The position numbers were made by a program, and so were the translations under genes. A stretch of 36,985 nt of DNA, from contig CAZWVF010000023.1 in assembly GCA_964637695.1 (NCBI GenBank), forward strand, positions 1-36,985. Reading direction: 5' to 3'. Positions 8,601 through 15,145 of this stretch are shown here, one piece after another. Position 1 is the stretch's first letter; each line of letters begins with the position of its first letter. Under the pieces are notes generated by a model. It was not told the origin of the DNA and searched no databases. It saw only the letters and a list, made by a program, of their open reading frames with translations. This stretch comes from JAGLTZ01 sp964637695. Lineage in GTDB: Bacteria > Blakebacterota > Blakebacteria > Blakebacterales > Blakebacteraceae.

Positions 8601-9087
8601 GGCAGGTGTGATTTCAGCCCTGACGAGGAAAACCAGGGCTAACGGCAATCCATTCGCTTTCGTTCTCCTGGAGGATTTCACCGGTTCGACAGAATCTCTT
8701 GTCTTCAGTGAACCGTATGAACAGTATTCAGAACTGCTGCGGGAAGATAATATGGTATTGTTGAAGGGGCGTCTTTCGAAGCGGGAGGGAGATACACCGA
8801 AAATCATAGCCCGGGAGTTCATGTCCCTTTCGGAAGTGCGCCGCCGCCTGACAGCGAAGATGCACATGCTCCTCGTTTCGGGAGAGGACAGTGAACTGGC
8901 GGATGACGCCTATGCAGTTCTGGAGAAGCACCCGGGTAATGTTCCAGTATATTTACATGTTGAACACGCAGAGGAAGGTCCGCCCCTGAGGCTTCGAGCC
9001 GGGCGCATCGGAGTGAATCCGGAGGGAAGTGTCATGGAGGAACTGAAAGCTATTCTAGGCGAGGAAAATGTCTGGGTCAGCGGGTAG
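5641..9087 (+). CDS. dnaE: DNA polymerase III alpha subunit, DnaE1 type
   Basis: This is the replicative DNA polymerase, 1148 residues. Order: N-terminal PHP domain (about 8-275), palm and fingers with the catalytic aspartates D401 and D403 in PDIDIDF and the third, D554, in VDFLGLRTL, helix-hairpin-helix region (about 830-890), then an OB-fold (about 980-1060) and a C-terminal tail. The catalytic aspartates fall at almost the same positions as in the E. coli enzyme. The PHP domain keeps a full set of likely metal ligands: H10 and H12 (HLHNHSE), D45 and H46 (TDHGS), E71, H92, a cysteine near 139-142, D210 and H212. The E. coli domain has lost many of these. The start is TTG 5641, chosen for its ribosome binding site; GTG 5647 or TTG 5611 are possible. 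Confidence 0.96.
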   Translation: MNVSTSSFVHLHNHSEFSLLDGACRTRDMVVEAKAQGMEALALTDHGSLFGTIEFYKNAIAAGIKPIIGCEVYVAPGDRRDKRASHGSASSHLILLARDLNGYRNLMKLSSLGYLEGFYYKPRVDKALLREHSKGLIACSACLKGEIAVHNVNGRQAEAKKAALEFQEIFGEENFYLEIQNHDIEEEKINIDAMITLSRELGIPLVATNDIHFIKPEHAESHEVLLCVQTGKTLDDPDRMHSNSQLFFRTGEEMSRLFAGLPEALENTAKIAKRCNLLLEFGEMYLPNYPLPRSHKTLASYLREVACEGANRRYPTISGEVERRLNYELEIIEQMGFAGYFLIVADFTRQARSMGIPVGPGRGSAAGSLVSYSLGITNIDPIKYDLLFERFLNPERISMPDIDIDFCYERRGEIIRYVVEKYGEESVAQIITFGTMAARAAVRDVGRVMGISYSEVDRLAKLVPEEVGIKLEDALRQEPVLRDLVESEERYSKLFEHARLLEGLSRHASTHAAGVVITPGPLTDFLPLYRGSRGETTTQYNMKHVEEVGLLKVDFLGLRTLTVLHDAAGLVEKRHGVSLDLEDSSLDDQETYQLFSRGETIGIFQFESSGMRDYLRKLRPSSLEDLIAMNALYRPGPLGARMVDDFIDRKHGRRSISYDHPALEPILKSTYGIIVYQEQVMRIASELAGFTLGDADLLRRAMGKKEAEVMEEQRERFVSGAVKGDISPATAESIFEQIAFFAGYGFNRSHSAGYALIAYQTGYFKAHYPAEFMAATLSSEMSNSDRVVILIEECRRLGLQVLPPDLNESEEKFTVTSDGIIRFGLGAVKNVGHAAIEAVLEARESGGPFNGLTDFLERTDLKSVNKRVAESLIAAGACDGFGGHRAQLMVMLGGELEGAQKRQAERDRGQVSLFDADNGEDVLKSTEAHPPEVPEWGLHEMLSREKAALGFYVSGHPMERYRDEVNAFTTASLGELDQLKDNSPVTVAGVISALTRKTRANGNPFAFVLLEDFTGSTESLVFSEPYEQYSELLREDNMVLLKGRLSKREGDTPKIIAREFMSLSEVRRRLTAKMHMLLVSGEDSELADDAYAVLEKHPGNVPVYLHVEHAEEGPPLRLRAGRIGVNPEGSVMEELKAILGEENVWVSG

Positions 9088-9135
9088 AAATGGTTCTTTT
9101 CCGCAACCTCATCGTCAGACTTCAGGATGGCTTGT

Positions 9136-9161
9136 GCGGAGTACATTAAGTACACTTCCGC
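9136..9161 (+). terminator. Hairpin after dnaE, possible terminator
   Basis: GCGGA-GTAC (9136-9144) can pair with GTAC (9150-9153) and TCCGC (9157-9161), leaving loop ATTAA and a 3-base bulge ACT on the right arm. It is followed by a pyrimidine-rich stretch but no clean T-run. It lies 49 bases after the dnaE stop in the gap before the lipoprotein gene, where a transcription unit boundary is plausible. Confidence 0.35.
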
Positions 9162-9217
9162 GCCGTCCTTTGCCTTCCTTGACTTTGCGAAAAAGCTCAC
9201 ATTTCTATGTCACACCT

Positions 9218-9709
9218 GTGAGGGTTGTTTCGTTAGGCGTGTTTCTGATGGCACTGCTTGCCGGTGGTTGCTCCTATTCCTTCAGTTCGGGGCTTCCTTC
9301 ACACATAAAATCTGTCGCCGTTCCACTGCTTGCCAACGAAACAACCGAGTTCGGGGTAGCCGAGGAGATTACCGACCAGCTTGTAGCAGCTCTCGTGAAG
9401 GACGGAACTCTCCGGGTAGTGGCCGATGAGGCTGATGCCACCAGCGTGCTGCTGGGAACGGTTCGCACTTATTCGGAAGAGACCTACGGGTATACACGGG
9501 ATGAGCAGGTCGACCAGCTGATCATAAGGATAGGTGTTCAGGTTAGATTTATGGACAGGGTCAGGGATGAGGTGCTCTGGGAATCTCCACAGATCTTCGG
9601 ATCTGCGGTCTATGACAACAGCGGTCCCGACGCCAGGAATACGGGACTCCAGGAGGCCATGGCACTGGTGGTGGATGAAATCCTGAGCGGCATTGTAGCT
9701 GGATGGTAG
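9218..9709 (+). CDS. LptE-family LPS-assembly lipoprotein
   Basis: A predicted outer-membrane lipoprotein of about 163 residues. LptE plugs the LptD barrel that inserts lipopolysaccharide into the outer membrane. Seen: a short signal peptide ending LLAGGC, where the cysteine would be lipidated (the -3 position is A, slightly off consensus), then SYSFSSGLPSHIKSVAVPL, the N-T-E pattern and EITDQL helix typical of the LptE superfamily, an AD-x-x-LLG segment and a late LW strand. The start is uncertain: GTG 9218 gives a compact signal peptide, TTG 9185 gives a longer one beginning with Arg-Lys, and an ATG at 9068 overlapping dnaE has a ribosome binding site but adds 50 residues unlike a signal peptide. 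No lptD is present in the window. The family call rests on pattern similarity. Confidence 0.78.
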   Translation: MRVVSLGVFLMALLAGGCSYSFSSGLPSHIKSVAVPLLANETTEFGVAEEITDQLVAALVKDGTLRVVADEADATSVLLGTVRTYSEETYGYTRDEQVDQLIIRIGVQVRFMDRVRDEVLWESPQIFGSAVYDNSGPDARNTGLQEAMALVVDEILSGIVAGW

Positions 9710-9710
9710 G

Positions 9711-11102
9711 TTGAAGGTGCCGTCGCGTACCTTCAAATGCATACCGATATATCTCCTGTCGGCAGCGTTACTGCTCGGTTGTGCTGCACCTGGAACCGGT
9801 CGAGGTACAGGAGGCGAGGTGCTGGCCGGTTTCTCAGAACGAATCGAATTCGATCTCCTGCTCTCTCTTTTCAGGGTTCACAAAAGCGATGATTACCGAT
9901 TGCACGTGCACCTCTCCTTTCCCCGATCGAGGCTTCAATTCCTGCGGGATGAGTCGCGCGGGGTTCCCGGATGGCGTGCTGAATATGAATGGAGCGTGAT
10001 CGTCCGGGAGAGGAGAGGACTGCAAGTCGGAGGTGGTGTGTATGCTAGCGAGGTTATACTTGAGGAGGAGCATTCGGAAGATCCGGCAGAAGTCCTCAGC
10101 GATCACCAGCTCATCGACATACGACCAGGCAGATATTGGGTTGAGGTCACCCTGTCGGATCGTAATTCGATCAGGCGGGGAAGACGGGTAGAAGAGATAG
10201 ATGCGTTTGCATTCCACCCCGGTCAACCGGGGTTGAGCCAGATAGAGGTACTGAAGCCCGGTGTGGCTCTGCCGACTCTGACAACCGATGATCTGAGGTT
10301 TGATCCGGAGAGCCATCTTGAGGAAGTGGAAGCATCCTCTGCCACCGATGAGGAAGCCGGGGAGATCTCGTTCCTCTTCGAGGCTTACAGTATTCAGGAT
10401 GAGTGTGAGGTCGTATACCGCCTCTTTTCCAGCGGCGAGGAACTTCGCAGCAGAAGGCGGGACCTTCCGTCCGGCAGCAGCATCGTGGTGCGCGATACGC
10501 TGAACACCGGTGTTCTGGAAGACGGCAGATACACGCTGGAAATTTCGATAGAGGGTCTTGGAGCGACCTCGCTGAGGGAAGAGAGGGCGGTCAGGATCAG
10601 ACGTCCGCTACTGGCACGCGGCGACGATCTGGAGGAAACCCTGACTCAGATGAGTCTCTATGCATCTGAAGAGACAGTTGAAATTTTTCGTGGACTGCCC
10701 CGGTCTCTTCGACGGGCATTCCTGGATAGTCTCTGGAAGTCAAAAGATCCGACACCTTCGACCGACCAGAATGAAGTACTGATCGAATTCAACCGGCGTC
10801 TTCGCCATGCCGATGACAGGTGGCGCTTGGGTCCCCTTCGCGGGTGGGAGGTGGAGATTGGAAGGATCTATATCGCCTATGGCGGGCCGGACGAAATTGT
10901 AGATGAGAGAGCAGTCAGGACTGCACGCAGTCCTCTCGACCAGGATCAGCAGGTCACGCTCAGGAAATGGATTTACAGAGACCCACCGGTAACATTTGTT
11001 TTCGAGTACCAGCAGGGAAGGGGGTGGGTTCTGCTGCGTGACGTCTCCTCGCCGATTCCACCGGTTTCGGAGATAGAGGATTCACATAATTACGATGGAT
11101 AA
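9711..11102 (+). CDS. GWxTD-domain lipoprotein of unknown function
   Basis: A predicted lipoprotein of 463 residues, starting one base after the lptE-like stop. The signal peptide ends LLLGC with lipidation cysteine C24. The middle (about 45-300) looks like two beta-rich domains with no name I can give. The C-terminal part (about 310-445) matches the GWxTD family: W342 and KDPTP (345-349), N354-E355, the conserved arginines, then the core at 378-396 ending GRIYIAYGGPDEI, and a late aromatic strand (FVFEYQQG). The name-giving motif has drifted: GWEVE (378-382) replaces GWxTD. The family is frequent in the FCB group and its function is not established. The start is TTG 9711 or GTG 9717; the latter has better spacing from TAGG. 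It lies upstream of glnA with a 15-base gap, so it is probably co-transcribed with it. Confidence 0.75.
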   Translation: MKVPSRTFKCIPIYLLSAALLLGCAAPGTGRGTGGEVLAGFSERIEFDLLLSLFRVHKSDDYRLHVHLSFPRSRLQFLRDESRGVPGWRAEYEWSVIVRERRGLQVGGGVYASEVILEEEHSEDPAEVLSDHQLIDIRPGRYWVEVTLSDRNSIRRGRRVEEIDAFAFHPGQPGLSQIEVLKPGVALPTLTTDDLRFDPESHLEEVEASSATDEEAGEISFLFEAYSIQDECEVVYRLFSSGEELRSRRRDLPSGSSIVVRDTLNTGVLEDGRYTLEISIEGLGATSLREERAVRIRRPLLARGDDLEETLTQMSLYASEETVEIFRGLPRSLRRAFLDSLWKSKDPTPSTDQNEVLIEFNRRLRHADDRWRLGPLRGWEVEIGRIYIAYGGPDEIVDERAVRTARSPLDQDQQVTLRKWIYRDPPVTFVFEYQQGRGWVLLRDVSSPIPPVSEIEDSHNYDG

Positions 11103-11117
11103 AGGAGCCTGAAATCG

Positions 11118-12536
11118 ATGGGTTACACACCTGAAGATGTCCTCGGTATAGTGGAAGAGAATTCTGTCGAACTGATCGACCTGAAATTCATGGATTTCCC
11201 GGGTCTCTGGCAGCATTTCACTGTGCCTGCAGACAAGCTCACGCTTGAAGCCTTCGAAGAGGGATTCGGTTTCGATGGCTCCAGTATGAGGGGCTGGCAG
11301 AAAATTTTCGAGAGCGACATGCTGGTGATCCCCGACCCCGATACGGCGATCCTCGATCCATTCTATGACATCACTACCGTCAGCCTGATCTGCGATATAT
11401 ACGATCCGGTGACCAAGGAAAGGTACGCACGCTGTCCCCGGTACATTGCATCGAAAGCGGAAACGTACCTGAAGAGTACGGGTATTGCAGAAACCGCCTA
11501 CTTTGGACCTGAGGCAGAATTCTTTCTCCTGGACGATGTCAGGTTTGATTCGAAACAGCACCAGGCTTTCTACAGGATAGACAGCAAGGAGGGGAACTGG
11601 AATTCGGGCCGACGTGAAGATCCGAATCTTGGATATAAGCCGCGGTTCTCCGAAGGGTATTTCCCCGTACCACCCCACGACAGCATGGCGGATATCAGGA
11701 ACGAGATGGTCCAATTGATAGGATCACTCGGAGCGGAAGTTGAAGCAGCTCACCACGAAGTGGCAACAGGAGGGCAGATGGAGATCGATCTGCGCTACAG
11801 CTCCCTTCTGCAGATCGCTGATAAGGTGATGTATTACAAGTATGTGGTGAAGAATGTGGCCCGCAGGCACAACAAGACAGCCACGTTCATGCCGAAACCG
11901 CTCATGGGAGACAATGGAAGCGGTATGCACGTTCACGTCAGTCTATGGAACGGAGATACACCACTCTTCTACGGGGAGAACTATGCGAATCTCAGTGATC
12001 TCGCTCTCAACTTTATCGGAGGTCTTCTGCAGCATGCGGGGGCTCTGATAGCTCTGACCAATCCTACAACCAATTCGTTCAGGAGGCTGGTACCGGGTTT
12101 TGAGGCGCCGGTCAATCTGGCCTACAGCCAGAGGAATCGCTCTGCCGCCATCCGGATACCTGTCTACAGCCGGGTGCCTCAGAGCAAGCGGATAGAATTC
12201 CGCTGCCCCGATCCGTCGTGCAATCCCTATCTGGCCTTCACTGCGATATTGATGGCCGGGCTCGATGGCATTCAGAACAAGACCGATCCCGGTGAACCTC
12301 TCGACAAGGACATCTACGATCTGCCTCCGGAGGAACTAGCCATGGTGCCGGCAGCCCCCGCCAGTCTGGAAGAGGCCCTGCAGAACCTGCGTGATGATCA
12401 CGAGTTTCTCCTGAAGGGAAACGTCTTCACCGAAGATGTCATAAACGCCTGGATAGACTACAAGATGAGCAATGATGTATATGAGATGAGACTCAGGCCG
12501 CACCCCTACGAATTCAACCTCTATTTCGACGTGTGA
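11118..12536 (+). CDS. glnA: Glutamine synthetase type I
   Basis: This enzyme makes glutamine from glutamate, ammonia and ATP; it is a dodecamer in the cytoplasm. The protein has 472 residues. Seen: the N-terminal beta-grasp segment with GFDGSSMRGW, the metal and ATP segment FGPEAEFF (129-136), the KPLMGDNGSGMHVH block (260-273), the glutamate and ATP arginine region NRSAAIRIP, and RIEFRCPDPSCNPYLAF. The adenylylation tyrosine is present as Y400 in DKDIYDLPPEE (Y397 in E. coli), placing it in the GS-I beta class that is regulated by covalent modification. This fits the neighbouring glnE. AAAGGAG lies 10 bases before ATG 11118. The stop overlaps the glnD start by four bases (GTGA), so the two are translationally coupled. 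Confidence 0.97.
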   Translation: MGYTPEDVLGIVEENSVELIDLKFMDFPGLWQHFTVPADKLTLEAFEEGFGFDGSSMRGWQKIFESDMLVIPDPDTAILDPFYDITTVSLICDIYDPVTKERYARCPRYIASKAETYLKSTGIAETAYFGPEAEFFLLDDVRFDSKQHQAFYRIDSKEGNWNSGRREDPNLGYKPRFSEGYFPVPPHDSMADIRNEMVQLIGSLGAEVEAAHHEVATGGQMEIDLRYSSLLQIADKVMYYKYVVKNVARRHNKTATFMPKPLMGDNGSGMHVHVSLWNGDTPLFYGENYANLSDLALNFIGGLLQHAGALIALTNPTTNSFRRLVPGFEAPVNLAYSQRNRSAAIRIPVYSRVPQSKRIEFRCPDPSCNPYLAFTAILMAGLDGIQNKTDPGEPLDKDIYDLPPEELAMVPAAPASLEEALQNLRDDHEFLLKGNVFTEDVINAWIDYKMSNDVYEMRLRPHPYEFNLYFDV

Positions 12537-15139
12537 GCCGGGACAGGAAAAAATCGGCTGACGATTTTCGGGCCCGGTTCGAAGAGGACCGGGCTCGTCT
12601 TGTTAAGAGGCATCGCCAGGGTGAGGGAGGTGGAGTCGTGGTGCGCGCCTACCGGCGTCTGGTCGATGCAGCAATACGTAAAATCTGCACCGATATGCTG
12701 GAGGGAGCGCAGGAACTGGCAGTCATAGCCACCGGTGGTTATGGACGGGGAGAACTGGCATTTGCCTCGGATATCGATATTCAGGTTCTCTGCCGTGGAA
12801 GTGGATCTCAATCCGAGGTGGTCCGGTTCATCCAGAGACTGTGGGATCTTGGCTGGGAGATAGGACACCAGGTTGTCAATCTGGAGGAGGCAATCGAACT
12901 CGCCTCACGCGACAGGGAGACCCTCACAGCATATCTGGAACTGAGGACCATCTGGGGAGATGAATCATTTGCACATGAGCTTGACCGGGAGGTCCGCTGC
13001 ACCCTTCTTCAACCGAAACTCGAGGAGTACCTGACCGGCAAAGTGGCAGAGCTGGAGCGGCGGCACGCCGAAGCTGGTGATACTGTCTATCTCTCCGAAC
13101 CGGATGTCAAACACAGCCCGGGAGGTCTGAGAGATCTTCATACGCTCCTCTGGCTGAGCAACGCAGCCGGTGGCAGCAGGAGCTGGCGTGCCTATCTGAC
13201 CCAGTTGAACCTGAACCCGGAACAGTACCAGCGGATCCAGGTTGCCTACGATCTGACCTGGAGAGTGCGCAACGCCCTCCATCTGCTGAAAGGGAGACCG
13301 TGGGACAGGCTCGACCACCGTTCACAGTCTGTGATTGCAGAAGAACTGGGGTACTCAGGAGACAGCAATCGTCTGCCGGTCGAGCAGTTCATGCACGATT
13401 TCTATAGATGCAGCAGAAACATTTATACCTTCACCCGTCTGCAGCTGGCAGCGGGCGGCTGGATGCCTAAGATCGAAAGTCCGACCATGCTGGCTGTTCT
13501 GAAACAGGAGGGGGATGAGGCTGAGAGCTGGGATCCAGGTGAGCTGGTTTCGAATCCGCTGGCAGTGCTGGAGAGATTCAGGTCTCTGGCAGGAAACAGA
13601 TCCTCGGTAAGCGCAGAAACGGCGGCGTATCTTTACGAGCATGGCCACAGGCTCGGAGTTGCCGCGAGGAAGAATCGAAACCATGGCCGCCTCATGCTGG
13701 AGCTGCTGGAAGGGCGGAATGCAGCATGGGGATTGAAAGCGATGCACCAGCTCGATGTGCTGGGAGGCGTCATGCCCGAGTTCGAGAGACTGACGGCCCT
13801 TGTTCAATTCGATCCATACCATCACTATACAACTGACGAGCACACCATGCGGATGCTCGATGCCCTTGAAGCTCTGCTCAACGGTGGAGAGAGGTCAGTA
13901 GAACTGGGTGTGGTGCGGCAGATATCAGAAGTGCTCGAACATCTTTCTGTTGAGAAATGGTACCCCGCCCGGTCTGATATCGCTGTGATCAGGCTGGCCA
14001 TACTGCTGCACGATGTCGGCAAGGGCACCGGTGGAGGCGGTCATGCTGAAAGGGGTGCAAGAGTGGCACGCAACGTCGGGAATCGGCTGAAGATGGATCC
14101 CGATTCTCTTTCAGACACAGTTTTTCTTGTTCGCCATCACCTCCTGCTCAGCTCGGTGGCCCAGCGAAGGGATATCACCGAGGAGTTACTGCTGAAACGC
14201 CTCCAGCGCCTGATCCGCACACCCGCACGACTGCACATGCTGATACTGTTGACCGTTGCAGATCTGGCCGCATTGAATCCTACGGCACTGACTCCATGGA
14301 AGTGCAGGCTGCTGGCCGATCTGGTGAACAGCCTTGAAAGACTCATGGCAGGTGAACGACCGTGGCTGGCTGCTGATGTCGTCGATCTGAATCTGGATGA
14401 ACTTGGTGATGAAGCCAGAAGGGATGTCATTTCATTACTGAAGTCGATGCCCTCAGAATACGGTCGAGACCTCGAGCTGGCGGAACTTGAAGCCGACACT
14501 CTTCTCTTTAAAGCTTTCATTAAGGAGGAGAAGAAACCGGGAGCCGCCGTCGCCGCTTTCGAACACGGCAGAGAGACTTCCAGGTTCACACTTGTAACAG
14601 AAGACAGGGAGAGGCTTCTGAGCATGGTATGCGGACTGCTGGCGGCCAATGACATTACGATCCACCAGGCCCGGATCTTTACCCGACTCGACAATGTGGT
14701 ATTCGACAGGTTCACAGTCGCCGATGCAGACGGGGGAGGGCACCTGAAGGAGGATCAGGTCGTGAGCGTAATGAAAGACCTGAGAGGTGCGCTTGCCGGC
14801 AGTGTGGATGTTGACGGCATGTTGAAGGCACACAGGCGGAGATGGAGTCTGCGTGATCGCCCGCGAATGGAATACCCGGTATCGGTCATCCACGATCTCT
14901 CGGCATCCCGTAGATATACGGTTATCGAAATAAGGGCTCACGACCACGTCGGGCTGCTTCACGACATTGCAGCGGTAATGGCAGAAGTGGGAGTTTCGAT
15001 ACATCAGGCTTTCATCAGTACGGAGGGCGAGAGGGCTGTGGATGCTTTCTACGTTACAGATCCCCTCGGCGCACCTCTCGACTCTGAATCATGTAAACTG
15101 CTTATTGAGAGACTTGAGCGATTGCTTACTGACGGCTGA
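12533..15139 (+). CDS. glnD: Bifunctional PII uridylyltransferase / uridylyl-removing enzyme
   Basis: GlnD is the glutamine sensor of the nitrogen cascade: it adds UMP to PII when glutamine is low and removes it when glutamine is high. The protein has 868 residues, the normal size. Domains: nucleotidyltransferase with GGYGRGEL (68-75) and metal-binding DID (80-82), a linking helical region with PDVKHSPGGLRDLHTL, an HD phosphohydrolase domain with H493-D494 (LLHDVGKG), and two C-terminal ACT domains (about 680-760 and 795-865) that bind glutamine. All catalytic motifs are intact, so both activities are predicted. It starts with GTG overlapping the glnA stop. It is convergent with glnE, and the two coding regions overlap by 14 bases at their 3' ends. 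Confidence 0.96.
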   Translation: MSRDRKKSADDFRARFEEDRARLVKRHRQGEGGGVVVRAYRRLVDAAIRKICTDMLEGAQELAVIATGGYGRGELAFASDIDIQVLCRGSGSQSEVVRFIQRLWDLGWEIGHQVVNLEEAIELASRDRETLTAYLELRTIWGDESFAHELDREVRCTLLQPKLEEYLTGKVAELERRHAEAGDTVYLSEPDVKHSPGGLRDLHTLLWLSNAAGGSRSWRAYLTQLNLNPEQYQRIQVAYDLTWRVRNALHLLKGRPWDRLDHRSQSVIAEELGYSGDSNRLPVEQFMHDFYRCSRNIYTFTRLQLAAGGWMPKIESPTMLAVLKQEGDEAESWDPGELVSNPLAVLERFRSLAGNRSSVSAETAAYLYEHGHRLGVAARKNRNHGRLMLELLEGRNAAWGLKAMHQLDVLGGVMPEFERLTALVQFDPYHHYTTDEHTMRMLDALEALLNGGERSVELGVVRQISEVLEHLSVEKWYPARSDIAVIRLAILLHDVGKGTGGGGHAERGARVARNVGNRLKMDPDSLSDTVFLVRHHLLLSSVAQRRDITEELLLKRLQRLIRTPARLHMLILLTVADLAALNPTALTPWKCRLLADLVNSLERLMAGERPWLAADVVDLNLDELGDEARRDVISLLKSMPSEYGRDLELAELEADTLLFKAFIKEEKKPGAAVAAFEHGRETSRFTLVTEDRERLLSMVCGLLAANDITIHQARIFTRLDNVVFDRFTVADADGGGHLKEDQVVSVMKDLRGALAGSVDVDGMLKAHRRRWSLRDRPRMEYPVSVIHDLSASRRYTVIEIRAHDHVGLLHDIAAVMAEVGVSIHQAFISTEGERAVDAFYVTDPLGAPLDSESCKLLIERLERLLTDG

Positions 15140-15145
15140 CAGTAA
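15126..15145. repeat. Inverted repeat over the overlapping stops of glnD and glnE
   Basis: TTACTG (15126-15131) and CAGTAA (15140-15145) are perfect complements with an 8-base spacer. The left arm contains the glnE stop (TAA on the - strand), and the glnD stop TGA (15137-15139) sits just before the right arm. It is too AT-rich and short for a strong terminator, but its symmetry at a tail-to-tail junction is notable. Confidence 0.35.

Noticed and set aside
9068..9217. 50-residue N-terminal extension of the LptE-like protein
   Set aside because: The ATG at 9068 has a ribosome binding site, but the added residues are polar and unlike a signal peptide, while the lipobox lies about 17 residues after GTG 9218. 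Kept only as an alternative start.
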